A stretch of 64,000 nucleotides of DNA from Juglans regia (lineage: Eukaryota; Streptophyta; Magnoliopsida; Fagales; Juglandaceae), in the NCBI RefSeq assembly GCF_001411555.2, contig NC_049903.1, positions 25,680,270-25,744,269 of the forward strand, given 5' to 3'. Below the pieces are notes generated by a model. The model ran no database searches. It was not told the DNA's origin and saw nothing but the letters and a program-made list of their open reading frames with translations. This document shows, piece after piece, positions 46,878 to 60,066 of the stretch. The first letter of the stretch is position 1. Every line of letters begins with the position of its first letter. Position numbers and translations under genes: made by a program.

Positions 46878-49800
46878 TGTAACGCCCTGCTTAATTACCT
46901 CTTGATTAACCCTGAAGTACTCTAGATTAGGTTTTTATTTTATTTTTGGTTAATCACTTTCATTAAGGTTGATAGTGGGATTAGCATTAATGTTGGTATT
47001 TCGTGTTAATGAGCTAAGGATTAGAGAGCCAAACCCATTAGTAATTTTGGTGAGACTTTTTATGACCCAAGTGCATTCATAGGTCTAGCCCAAGAAAAAC
47101 CTTGAACCAAGCCCTTAGAAAATGAAGGCTAGTCTTGGCCCAAGTATAGGAAGGCATAAGGCTTTTGGTGTAGATTGGACCCTTGGCCCTTTTCAAGCCT
47201 ATATGGCCAAATGCCATATTTGGACTCATTTTACTATTCAAAGGCCAAAGGCCCGATACACCCTAACATTGGTTTCTTTAAGCCCAAATCACACTCAAAG
47301 TACCCAAATTAAGTTTTGAAAATTTGCTAAGGCCATTAACCATCATACTTGAGAGGTTAGTGCACTTTAAGCTATGCTTTGAAGCTTAATCATGCTTAAT
47401 CTTTTCTTAAACTTTTTAATTCAAATTTTCTTGAATTAATACTCCCTTAAACCATGATTAGAATATGTTAATACCCTAGCTAAACCATTCCACATGTCAT
47501 TTAGAAAAATGACATAACAAGCTCAAACCATGCTTCAATCGGTTTTGTGCATTGCCCTTTGTAATGCTTGGACTATTTTGCCCTTGGGTCCAACATTTTT
47601 GTGGTTTATCCTCAAGGTTAATATGGCCCTTAAACACCTTATGAGACCCTAGAAAATGAGCCTTGGATGAAATTGGTTGCATCAACCAACTCAAAGAACC
47701 AAACCGGGTGTACCTTGGTCTAGTTTGTGTAGGAACCAATTGGATTGAGTTTGAACCAGCCTCCTGCCATGGTTTGCACCACCACCCCATGCCACCTCCT
47801 TCTCCATGCAATCACCAAGAAGTCCCATGGCCATCATGAAGAATTTTGACTCATTTTTGCCGTCCAAAAAGATCCAAAACAGAACTGATTTTCTGACACC
47901 ACAAAACAACCTTCATCCACCTGTTTTCAAGGGTGGTTTAAGGGATTTTCTGCCATTCAAATGATGCCCCACGACCTGGAGTCATCTACAGGACCCTTGT
48001 AGCTACTGTGGAGAGGAAATGATGGTGGTTTAGGGCACTATTTGATTTTGCACAAGTGACTTAAGCTCATGCAAGCAAATCTGGAAATTTTCCAGATTTG
48101 AGCACCTCCCACTTCACCCAATCACCAAGCACCCAAGCCAACGTCCCTCACCCCTTGGCCACCTATAAATACTTCTCTCCCCTTCTCATTTCACTCACAC
48201 CACAGCTCCAAGTATCATCTTGAGCTTTGAGAGCATTTCCCCTCTTAGAGATCAAAAGAGTGCAAATCAAGTGAGTTTTGGTGAGTTCTTGAGTGTTCTT
48301 GTGTAAGGTAGTCTAGAGAGCTTGGAAGGCCATGAAATTTGTAAGTTTTCTTCCTTTTGATCTTAACTAGAATTTCAAGCTTTTTTTCCAAGTGTTGGTA
48401 CGAAATTTGGTTGAGTTTTGAGAAGGTTATGATGCTTAATGCAAAATCGGGTCAATTAAAGGAATGTTTGAATGATTGAATGTTTTTAATTGGAAGTTTA
48501 GCTATGGCATGTCCTAAGCATGACTTGATATGATCTATCAATATCATAACATGGTTATGGAAGGTTAAATTTGTGATTAGAAGCATGTCATGATAGGTTT
48601 TAAATCTATCTTGTTTTGATTATCAAGCATGAATCGATTTTAACCATATTGGTGATTAAGGATTTCTTAGCTTTGATTTAAGTGCTGGGATGAATTTGAT
48701 TACTCAAGAATTGGACTTGATAATATCCCTAAAGATGTTAGTGATCATTAATGATTAAAGAAAATATCATATGCATGCATTCATAGGGATCAATAGTTGA
48801 AAATACACATAAGTATCAACTAGGATGCATGCCACGGGTTGGGACTAATTGGACAAGTTCCATGTTAAATCTTGAAAATCTAAGGGTATATATGGTTTTA
48901 GAATGCCAAAAATATGAAGTTCATGAAATTTGGTTAAATTTGGAATTCGTTTGCAATTAGTGAAAATTTAGGGCCTAAATGGCAATTTTTGAAAGTCTAG
49001 GGGTAGTTTCATAAAGATCCAATTTTAGAAGCCTTTGATTTTGAACCTATCCATAAGAGTATTAATCCTAACTTAGTATACACATGATTTACACAGGTAT
49101 GACGCTAATTTTGAATTTCTTTGGAAGTTTGTAAGTTGGCCTCTAACTTATACCTTGATAAATTTCTTATGAATTATGAATTATTTATTTTTCAATTATT
49201 ATTTTGAGCATAAATTATCATGATATATGAAATATTGAGTGCATACTTACATAACATATGAAATTTTCACCATTTTTGTATATTATATTTATAAATGTCA
49301 TTTTTGCATGAAATTTATTACATATGCACATGTCATGAAAAATATTTTTTAAAGCATAGTATGAAAATCATTTTTGTCACGACCCCAAAGGCCGAGATGG
49401 GAAATTATCCTAGTGGAACTCCATTGTCCACTTTGGAGTGTTTAATAATAGAGTGGTAACCCCTGCGTTGACAAATAACAATCAACAGGCTTCGAATGAG
49501 TTCTTTATAAAGAACGCCGGAGCAAAGTCAACATGTTATGACACCTAACGCTGGTGAGTGTATATGTTATAATTTTTATGATGTTATGTTATTTATCAAT
49601 GCATTGAGAACGAGTCTATAGACAACATAGTTTTGCTACGATCACCGGCAGGTACTCACAGTGCATATAGGGAACTGTGACACTACCACACGTTATGTTA
49701 CTAATTATGATAATGATGTAACTCTATGATGATGGAAGTTTATGATGAAATTTTTATGAAAAAGTTATGTCTTTTCAAAATTATGACGAAATTACTTATT

Positions 49801-50413
49801 GAGTAAAAACCGTGTCTCCATATTTTTAAAAAGATATTGAGAATCTAGATGGGAGATATGCATATTCATTTCTCCACATCTCATGCATTGCATATCTATC
49901 ATTTTTCATGATTGATTTATCTTTATGTCAGTTAGTTGTTTAACTTACTGAGATTTCGAGTAAATCTCACCCTTTTATGGGACCACTATCATTCCACTCG
50001 GAATGATAGAAGTTGTGTCAGGAATTGACCAGGACGAGAGAGATGGAGCACTGGGTTCACATGATTGAGGAGGAGCCAGATTTGGAGAGGAAGCTGAACT
50101 TAATTTTGATGTTCATAACCCAAGTCCTTTATGCTTTAGATCGCATTAAGAGAATTATATGACTTTGTATATAAGTCTGCTATTTTAGTATTTCGAACAT
50201 GATGATTATATAATGAAGTTGGAATGTTTTAGTTATTCTGGCATATATTTTCACCTTAACCTTTTATTTCTGCTGCGATTATTGTATACTGATAGTTGCA
50301 TACTAGGATGCATTGCATATTAATTGTCATGAACGGGGGTATGTAACCTTGTGTTGTATGTCCCAACGCTCTAAGTCTCTGTTCTATCCCAAACGGGGAT
50401 TGGGGGCGTCACA
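46878..50413 (+). mobile_element. Solo LTR copy B, complete, 3.54 kb
   Basis: It begins TGTAACGCCC and ends GGGGGCGTCACA, i.e. TG...CA with a 10-base near-perfect terminal inverted repeat. The 5 bases ATTGG are duplicated at 46873-46877 and 50414-50418, the classic LTR-retrotransposon target duplication. A TATAAATA box at 48164-48171 with a CT-rich stretch after it marks a likely U3 promoter about 1.3 kb in. No primer-binding site, polyprotein or second LTR lies inside or beside it. Only short open frames occur. The length suits a large Ty3-gypsy (chromovirus- or Tat-like) LTR, but lineage cannot be fixed without coding sequence. Confidence 0.8.
48164..48171 (+). promoter_or_regulatory. TATA box of solo LTR B
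   Basis: TATAAATA is followed by pyrimidine-rich sequence and a CACAGCTCCAAGTATCATC region typical of an LTR transcription start. It lies about 1290 bp from the LTR 5' end. Confidence 0.6.
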
Positions 50414-50639
50414 ATTGGGTAGCGTGTCGTCATCAACATCAAAATAAGCATTGACCTCCCAATCACTACAAGAATTCTAAAGTGTTTCGTAGATGCCATT
50501 TGAATGGTGGTCCGAAAGCTACTACTTTAAGAGTTCTCCAATAGGGCAAAGTACTTTCTCCCAATCAACTTATACACTGGGATATAAATCCTAATTGTAT
50601 CATCCAAAAGTTAGATAGTTTCTTCCATCTGTCAATTCA
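50414..50639 (-). mobile_element. Internal DNA of the A' retroelement, right piece
   Basis: This is the sequence between solo LTR B and LTR D. After removing B it would join 46716-46877 at the duplicated ATTGG. No recognisable protein motif remains in either orientation. Confidence 0.45.
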
Positions 50640-53600
50640 TGTAACAGCCCGCTAGAAATTCAGTAGTGGAATTTCTATAGGCTTTAGGAATCTCGTGAAA
50701 ACTCTATAAGTTTTCACAGATTGACCAATCTCATAGGTTTTGGTCTGTCAGCATAGTCAATGTTGCCACTCACTATGGGGCCAAAAATGTAATTTTATTT
50801 AATTGAGCTAGTTAGAAGTGTCAAAATGAGATATGGTCTGCAACATTGGACTCAGTTGTCTAGGATTTTATGGCGCAATAATCTCATTCGGACAAAACAC
50901 GTGTTCGAAAATGCATTTTGGTTATTTCAAGGCACTTCAGAGTTGAATTTCGATAAACGAATTGCATGGTTAAGTTAGTGTATATATTTAGTATTTTACA
51001 ATGTAAAATTTATTTGTACTTTTTTCGGAGTGAATAGTAATCCCGATAGTAGCACCAAGTATAGTGTTTTCAAAATAACAGCGTGGAATGTCCACATTAG
51101 TTTAAGAGAATTTTCGTTTAGACACTTGGTAAGATTTTAGCCACACTTGGTGAATAGTATTGAACACTTAGTACCAAGAGGAACCATGAGATGGAAATAT
51201 GAAGGAAATCAAGGTGTGAGATCATGCCACCTAAGCAAAACACTATTCCATCCAATCATCCATTTTGTGTCAAACCAAAGAGGGTTTCAACCCTAGTGAA
51301 ACCCTAAATACTTAGAATTCAATTGAAACTCCAAAATCTTGGAGGAAACAAAAACCCTAAATAGTTACCTCAAACCCCAAATTTGATTTCAAAATCCCGT
51401 TGGATCTAATTTCTAGCATTGTGTTTAATCACTTGATTAAATCACTTCCACATGCTATTAATCCCCCAAATTCATGTTATGAAATCATTATTCAACTATT
51501 TCAACCTTGGAATTTTAATTGGGTTAAGAAAAATTAGATTTTGGTTTAATAGCATCTCAAACCCTAACCAAACCCTCTTTAAACCCCAAAATGAAGCTCA
51601 TTCGGTTAAGGCCCAATAGGCCCACGGCCACCTGGAAAAAGTTTCTTGAGGAAGTTTCCACCTACTGCTCATCATAGGTCTCAAATAGTCCTTGATGGGA
51701 AAGAGAAGGTCACCTCAGCACCACCACCTACTCGCCACCTCAAGCCAGCCCATACCTTGGGTGGTTTGCCCCTTGCTTTGACCAAGACTTCCATCATTCA
51801 TGTGTCATTCAAAGACCTCAATTCACCTTCAAAATGTTTAAGAGGAGTTTAGGCCGTTTCCTCACTCATTTCATCCCTTTCATTTGCTTTCTTGCAGAGA
51901 ACACTTTTTTTATTTTCGATCTTGCTTAGAGGAGTTTTCTCTCGGACAGTTTTCGGAGCTTTCTTGTCTTCAATTTTTGAAGCTCTTTTAAACATTATCT
52001 CACCAATATTACTTCATGAAAGTTGCTTCTATTTGAGTCTAGTTTCCATGCATACCTTTTTTGATTTAATGGTCTTTTGATTGGTCAAAAGTTATTCTAA
52101 CCATGGAAAGGTCAATCTGAGCAATAAACTGGATAGCATGTTGTATTTTAGAGTTTTTGACCAACCTAATGGGTAGATCTTGGTCCGAAAGTTTTATGGA
52201 GTGTTGCTAACATGTTTATATGAATTTTTGTTAAGGATTCGTTGCATGATAAAATATTTTGATGAAATATTTTCTCCAATCAAGAAACTTAGAAACTGGA
52301 AGCAGAAAAACAGTTTCTGTTTCTAGAAAGTTTAGATTTTTTGTTTTTTAATCTTACTCCAATGATTTTGATTTTTTTTATGATTCTAAACCTTTTATCT
52401 ACATGTTAGGATGTTTTTTTTTTTTTTAAGATTTTAGTAGTTGATTTGTAAAGACATGATTTTTATACCAGAAAATACTCGGTTGGGTCAAAAGTTTGAT
52501 GATTTTAGCTAGATCCATGTTTTGGTTTATTTTAAGCCATGTGATTTGAATTTTAATGGTTGGATATACCTTAGGACATATTTTTAAGCCATGTGATGTT
52601 ATTGGTCTGAAGTTTTATCAAGGTATGTTTCAGATCAAGTGTTTTATCAAATCAAAGTTGAGAACAAAACTCTATTTCTTACTAAATGTTGGAGCCAAGT
52701 ATTTCAAGTGAGAATTTATAATTTTTTAAGCTTAGGATATGAGGATATTTGTTGCAATATTTTAGTTTGGGCATAAGTTTTGAAGTTGGATGAAATTGCA
52801 ACAAAATCAAGAGATATGACGTTGGGAGTGTTTCGGCCTTATGGTGTTTTTCAAAGTTGTGATTGGTTTTCTATTTTTCTAAGTTGATATTTGAGTTTAA
52901 GACAAAATTTACATGAGAAATATAAATTCTGGTGACTTTTGGAGTTTGAATGCGAAATCCTTAAGTTATGGATAAAATGGTCATTTTTCCACGTGTAGAG
53001 GATAAAATGGTCATTTTACTATAAGCTAGTATTTTTCATGTTTCTAATTGTTAGTGTTAAAATTTCTAACATTTAGAACCCCTACTTACAGTTTCTCGTG
53101 TTTCGTGCTTTCCACGTAAAACGTGACGATCACTGTAAGTTAGCTCTTAACTTACTATTAGATTACTGTATATGTGTGATGGGTAAGGGAACTACTAATT
53201 GTGTCTTTTTGTTATCCTCTAAGTCATGTTATGCCATGTCACCTCTTGTATGTATGCTACATATTACAGTCTGTCAGGAAATACTTATTTGTTACATAAT
53301 TTATTATGTCATGTATGTTATCTGCTACACATATGTCTTGTTATGTAATGTTATTTGTTACATGTATGTCAGATTATACAATGTTATCTGTTATACATAT
53401 GCCATGTTATAAAATGTTATATGTTACACGTTATGCCATGTTAAAAAATTTTGTCTATTACATGTTATGCCATATTACGAAATATTTTCTATCTCATATT
53501 ACGTCATTTCTTACGTCTCATGTTCATGTCATGTGACGTTATGTTAGGACTTCTGTCCTTTTGTCTTACGTCACGTTTTGTCTCGAGTAAAGTTTGTGCA

Positions 53601-53730
53601 TCTCGTGAACAACCTTTCTAGTCAAGTCAAGTCAATTTTCGTTTATCATGACCCTAAGTACTAGGATGGGATAATATGCTAATAGAACTCATTTGTTCAT
53701 GCTAGAGTGTCTAATCAAGTGTGAAATCCT
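50640..53730 (+). mobile_element. LTR copy D (plus strand), interrupted by copy C
   Basis: It begins TGTAACAGCCC at 50640 and shares U3 and R-U5 landmarks with copy C in reverse. These include AAGTTTTCACAGATTGACCAATC near 50710, CTTGAGGAAGTTTCC near 51640, and GTAAGTTAGCTCTTAACTTACTA near 53140. It stops at 53730, where the end of C begins, inside the segment equivalent to C positions around 54990. Its 3' third would lie beyond the window if C is an insertion into D. Confidence 0.7.
53285..53485 (+). repeat. 33-bp minisatellite in LTR D
   Basis: About six units of TTATYTGYTACAYRTATGYCATGTTATAAAATG; exact 33-bp spacing is clear at 53285, 53318, 53351 and 53384. Divisibility by three leaves the 53098-53412 frame open, which encodes a repeating YVICYTYVLLC-like unit. 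That frame is a repeat by-product, not a gene. Related TGACATAACATG-type sequence is in LTR C at about 54340-54560 and 55150-55440. Confidence 0.75.
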
Positions 53731-54339
53731 GTGACACGCCCAGACTCCATTTGGGATTGAATGGGCATCTGAAGCGTTAGGACATGCAACACAAAGTTAC
53801 TTGCCCCCGTTCATGACATATAAGATGCAATGTTCCAAACATATATCTAGCATCATGCAATATTCGCAAGAAATAATTTTATTTTTCTAGAAATACTATG
53901 CACCAAACTGATAATATCCCAAATAATTAAAGCATAATTCATGCATACTTGACAAAATAAACATCCATGCTTACAGTACGGGTCTCAAAAGACTATAATC
54001 TCAAAATATGGAAGATCGGGCTCCCTAATTACATTACCAAAATACACTATTAAGCTAGTTCATCGAGTAACTCCCGTAACTTGACTAACGAGGCCAGAAT
54101 ACTATCTAAAAACCTAACTATGAAAGTTGTAAGCTCCGCATTGCGTCTGCGGCATCTAGTAAACCTCCTCTAGTCTACTAGTGTTCACTCCCTGCTCTGA
54201 TCCTGACACTTCGCCTACCATTCGAGAGGAATGGTAGTTGGGACTACCATGGTGAGATTTGATTACAAATCTCAACAAGTTAATAGGAAACTTCAACACA
54301 GGTTAATGATGCATGCATGACAGTAAAGGCATGAATGTA

Positions 54340-54560
54340 TAATCAAATTCAATAATATGCATAACATAACTTGACATAATATGGCATGACATAATAAGCA
54401 TAACGTGACTTGGCATAACATGGCATGAGCTGACATAACTTGAATTGAAACTGAAACTTGGCTTGATGTGACATGAACTTGAAACATAACAAGGACGCGA
54501 ACTTGAAGCTTGACATGAACGTAAAGTTGAACATAACATAACATAAGACATGACTTGAAC
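54340..54560 (-). repeat. Degenerate TGACATAACATGGCATGA repeats in LTR C
   Basis: Irregular short tandem copies of (T)GACATAACATGGCATGA, ACTTGAAACATAACA and relatives. Three overlapping minus-strand open frames of about 80 codons (54293-54591) run through them in all registers and have no domain content. Additional copies lie at about 55150-55440. Confidence 0.65.
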
Positions 54561-55958
54561 GTGAAATATATGAATTTGGAATCTTATTCAATAGACTTAA
54601 TTAATAAAGTGACCATACGGGTGCTACATGGGTCCCCTTGAGCCATGTGTCCCTGCCGATTACCACATCACACAACACATGTATCTACACTAGCTATGAG
54701 TACGTTAATACATACTCCACAATTGTTGTGGTCCCTCATATTCTATGTGTCATAATTATTGTGTCTCATTTAGTGTATGCTCTATAGTTGTTGTGGCCCC
54801 ATACTTCATGCTCTATATTTGTTGTGGCCGCATGAATTATTTGTGCCATAATTGCTATGGACACAAGTAAAATAAAATATAGCTCTATCGGTGTTAGGGC
54901 CTGGCATGTTACGGTGACCAACTAGTTAAGCCTCATTCGCAACCTATTCATTGTATTTTGTCAACCCAGTGAACTTCACACCTATTTAGACACTCCATCG
55001 TGAGCAAAGGAGTTCCACTAGGATATTACCCCATCCTAGCACTTAGGGTCTTAATTGACATAACTGTTCTTGAATATACAAATTGTACCCGAGATGAAAC
55101 GTGACATGAATACGAAAGGAAAAAAGTCATGACGTAGTGTACCATGACATGAAAGTAAGGCGACAGGCATGACGTACTTGACAGAAAATGTTTCATAGCA
55201 TGGCTTAACATATAACAGACAACACTTTGTAACATGACATAACATGTAACAAACTATTTTGTAACATGACATAATGTGTAACAGTGAATATTAAATGACG
55301 TGACATACGTGTAACATATAGCATACGTGACATGACATACTTGCAACAAATAGGAATGCATCACAAAATATATTGTGTAATAGATAAATATTTCGTGACA
55401 GTATACATCATTTGTAACAAATGAACATGTAATAACGTGGCATGAGATGACATATATGATGACATACGAACATAACTGTAGTTCTCTTACCCATCACACA
55501 TACACTGTGAACTGATAGTAAGTTAAGAGCTAACTTACATTGATTGTTGCATTTCACGATAATAAAGTGCGAAACACGAGCAACTATAATATAGTATTCT
55601 AAAAGTCAGAAATTTAATTACTAACAACTAGAAACGTGAAAAAGAGACAACCTAGAGTAAAATTATAATTTTACTCTTTTTTTTTTTTTGATGAAGAGCC
55701 GAGAATCACCTGTCCACGAGTGATCCCATCCCGATTATATTAATAAACCCTCACTTATGGCGGAGGAAAACCATGGTTACATACCAATACCTGGCGTTAC
55801 AATATAAAATTCCGAAACCAGATATTAAAAAAAAAACCTAGTATATCTAGAGAAAAATACAAAAACAACCTCCTCACCTGCAAAAAAACCATTAGCACAA
55901 CAAACATATACAATAAAATCTAACCAAACCAACACAACAACCAAATAGAACCAGATTC

Positions 55959-58900
55959 TTAATTCTGACAGCACCTCAAAGAAGGTAACCCAAGTTTATC
56001 CAACCGAAGTAAACCTCGAGGGACCCTAGGCAATTCTCCAGCTATATTCCAATCCATATTAAGACCAGCTGCCCCACTCCAAGCCAACCAATCAGAAACT
56101 TTATTACCTTCCCTATAAACATGCTAACTGTGCAAACCATCGAATCCATAAGAGCAAGAGTATCCTCCCAGAAATCTTCCAAATACCATATGCCACATCT
56201 TCACCTATTCCACCAAGAGATTACCACTTGAGAGTCTAAGTCTATTTCCACAAAAATAATCCCTAGGTTTTTACAAGCTTTAAGACCCTGCAGCAGTGTT
56301 AACAATTCAGCTCTATTATTGGAACCAAAACCAATATAAGAATTAAAAGCATGAACCAAGTGACCCTGATCATTTCTAATAATACCACCCACCCCCGAAG
56401 ATCCTGGATTTCCTAGACTACTACCATCTGTATTCAATTTAAACCACCCTGGAGCAGCTTTTTGCCAAGTCACAATTTTAATAAATTGCCTCACGAGGGG
56501 CTTTAGAAGGAATATGCAAAGCATGTAAAATCTGTAGATCATACATGGAACATTTTTTTACCTTTTTCATACCATGGCTACAAGAGCTCATCCAATTTTT
56601 TATCATTTGCCAAACCGCACTAACAGATTGAACCAGCCCTCCATACGGGGAGTGCATCTTCTACGCCAAAGATGCCAACTAATAATCGACGGAAGTAACC
56701 CTACAAGAATCCCCACTTGAGAATCAGTTGACGCCCGTCTTAACCAAGCCGTCACTATCTCCATCCAAGTATGACCAAGAGGTAAACCAAAAATATTAGC
56801 ACAATAACACCATATATTAAATGCAAACTCTCCTCCAAACAAAACATGGTTTTGGTCCTCATACTTACCTTCTTCACAGCAATCACAACGAGAGACAATC
56901 GGGACCCCAATCCTTCTAAGACTATCATCAACACTCAAAGCTATGTTCCATGCTCTCCACATAAAAACCGAAATTTTAAGAGGCAACAACCTATGCCATA
57001 TCCATGGATGCCAATCCAAATTAGAACCTCTAATTCTAATACAATCCCATGCTGATTTAGTAGAAAAATTTCCACTCTCGTGTTTAGTCCAGATTAACAT
57101 GTCTGAACCCTCCTTACAACCAGCCAAAGCTTCAACAATATCATCAACATTCTCTTGACCAACTAAAGAAATCAAAAGGTCCATATCCCAACTATTATTC
57201 AGCATACACTCCTTTACTGTAATATGCGGATTCCCCACCATCTGGACCTCCTCCAATAAAGGACCCCTATCTTTCCATTTATCATACCAGGAAAAAATAT
57301 TCCCCTCTCTCACTTTCCATCTTGAATTATTAAGCACATCGGGAATACTCTTCATAATCATTTTCCAAAATCTAGAATCTTTTTTTGTATCAATGAGAGA
57401 CCAAGGAGAAGATCCCACATATTTTCCTTTAAAAAAATTTGCCCATAAGGATTTACCCTGAATTAAATTCCATGCAAGCCACATATGCAATGCTTTTTGC
57501 ATGTCCTCTAATTTACGCAATCCTAGGCCCCCTTCCTTTTCTGGCTTACAAATATATTTCCACGACACCCACTTTTTTTTACTTTTACCATTAACCTCCC
57601 CCCAAAAAAATGTACTCATCATACGATTTAGAGCTTTACTAATTGATTGAGGAACCTGCAAAATAGCAAATAAATGTAAAGCCATACTAGAAAGCACGTG
57701 CCGAAGAAGTATTAGACAGCCACCCGATGAAAGTATCTGCATTTTCCAACCACTAATTTTTTTCCAAACTTTGTTAACCATTTCCTCCAAATGCACATGC
57801 TTTAGAAGCCCCAATACAATCGGAACCCCTAGATATTTAAAGGGAAAGGAACCTTCTGAGAACCCTGTCAGTCTTTTTAGGGCTCTCTTACGAGCAACAG
57901 AAATTTTTGAAGAAAAATATATGGTTGTTTTCTCTTTATTAATCATCTGACCCGACCATGCTTCATACTTTTCAAAAACCAACAAAAGTTCCTTAACAGA
58001 TTTTTTACCCCCATTCAAGAAAATCACAATATCATCTGTGTACATAAGGTGTGAGATCTGAGGAGTACCTCTAGGTTGGGAGAAATTACCAATCTTATGT
58101 GATGACACACTCTGCTTCAAAAGACGAGAAAGGACTTCCTGAATAATAATAAAAAGATAAGGCGATAATGGGTCCCCCTGACGTAACCCACGACCACCTT
58201 GGAAGAAACCTCTCATCGTTCCATTAAGCAAAACAGAATACCAAATATTCTAAATGCAAGCACGAATTAAATCACAAAAAGAAGGAGAAAATCCAAAACA
58301 ATGAAAAACCTCCAACAAAAAATTCCAATCTACTCGATCGTATGCTCTAGCCATATCAACTTTAATCATAATATTTTCTCCATGAGTGTCCTTATTCAGG
58401 GAATGAACCATTTCCTGAGTAATACTAATATTCTCAAAAATATTCCTCCCAGGTATAAAGGCTCCTTGCTCAAGAGATATTAATTTGGGAAGATAATTTG
58501 CCAGACGATTTACTATAATTTTTTAACAAATTTTATAAAAAACCGAACACAGACTTATAGGCCTAAATTTGTCAAAACCAGTAGGCACATCTGTCTTCGA
58601 AATTAGCACAATAAAAGAAGCCAAAAATAACCTCGGAAGCTTTTTGAAAATAAAAAATTCAGAAACGGCTGCGAAGACATCCATCTTAATCACCTCCCAA
58701 AAGCATCTGGCCCAGGAGAATTGTTTATAGGAATCGAAGAAAGAGCCTCCTTTACTTCATCCAATGAAGGGGTACGACAAAGACATGTACAATCCTCAAC
58801 TTCAATAACTGGTGAAATCAAATCTTATAAATCCGGAAGTACTCGTGACTGGTTAGTATTTTTAAGAAAATCCGCAAAATACTCAACAGCTCCATTATGA

Positions 58901-60066
58901 ATTTCTTTTGGCGAGTTAAACTCTACCCCATTCGGAGTTCTGATCCCTTTGATTCTTTTACGTCGTTTATTAGCTAACCATACATGAAAAAATTTTGAAT
59001 TACGATCACCTTCCATATTCCATTTTATTTTAGCCATTTGAGCTAATCTGATATCTTCCCTACGTCTCCAAGAATTCAATTCATCCGAAGCCACCACAAG
59101 CTCCCTCTCGGCATCAATATCCCACTCTCTTTGCAGACAACCTTCCAGACCCTCAACCTTCGCTTCCAAAGATTCAATATGGGTATTAGTCCTACCAAAC
59201 ACTCGCTTATTCCATTCACGAAGAGCCACTTTCACCTTTTTAAGCTTACAAGCAAGAATGACAAGCCCCGTCCCAATCACCGGCACATCCCACACTTGCT
59301 TTACAAAATCAATAAATTCTGGATGCTCAACCCACATTTGTTGAAATCTAAATGGAGGAGGTCCATAGGGATAAGTGTCCTTAAAAAATTCAACCAGCAT
59401 AGGGCAATGGTCCGAAGTCGTCCTTGGTAAATACGAACAAGACGCCGTAGGGAACAAAGACAATAAATTTGCATCCAATAAAACACAATCTAGCTTAGCC
59501 CAAGCTCTAGCTAAACCACTCTGGCCATTACACCAAGAAAAATTACTACATTGAGCACTTAAATCAATTAAACCACCCTCATGGATCCATTGGTTAAAAT
59601 CATCCATCGCCACTATTGGCCTAGGACGACCACCCCGTCTTTCCAAATTCGTACGAATAATATTAAAATCGCCAGCAAACAAACAAGGATCCTCATTCAT
59701 ACTATTCCACCTCAAATCCTCCCATAGAACCCGCCTATCCATCATATTACACTTTGCATAAATAAAATTACCCAAAAATTGAAATTGACCCTCAACTATC
59801 CTTAGAGACAAAAACTGTGAGGTCATCCGCATAATCTGTACATTTAAATCATTCATCCACAAGACCCATATTTTCCCACCAACTTCTTCATTAGAAATTA
59901 CATTATCAAAATGAAGAGTCCGCATGTATGTTTGAGCTTTAACAAAATTCTGGAAAGGCTCCATTAAAACAATCATCTTGCAATTCAACTTTCTTTGTTG
60001 TATTTTTGAACAACCTATAGAGGACCCTAGTCCCCTAATATTCCACACCAAAATAGAACCTATCAT
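55959..60066 (-). pseudogene. LINE ORF2 (endonuclease, RT, zf-RVT, RNase H), few lesions
   Basis: The start at 60066 gives MIGSILVWNIRGLGSS. The APE-type endonuclease keeps WNIRG, MEP, GDFN (about residues 131-134) and SDHCP. The first open block ends at a TAA (58825-58827). The RT region follows with one frame change near 58700, a TAA at 58523-58525 and a TAG at 58250-58252. It then stays open for 542 codons to 56603 with LRQGDP, an active site reading YTDD (58031-58042, normally Y/FADD), and zf-RVT cysteines (SRCDCCEEG, about 56870). RNase H begins KLNTDGSSLGNPG, is cut by TAG at 56201-56203 and ends HVYREGNKVSDWLAW; the natural stop is 55959-55961. Full length would be about 1369 codons, normal for plant L1. 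Confidence 0.88.

Noticed and set aside
53098..53536. Cys/Tyr-rich ORFs
   Set aside because: They are products of the 33-bp minisatellite in LTR D.
54293..54591. Three overlapping ~80-codon minus-strand ORFs
   Set aside because: All three registers are open because of short tandem repeats in LTR C. They cannot all be genes and show no domain.
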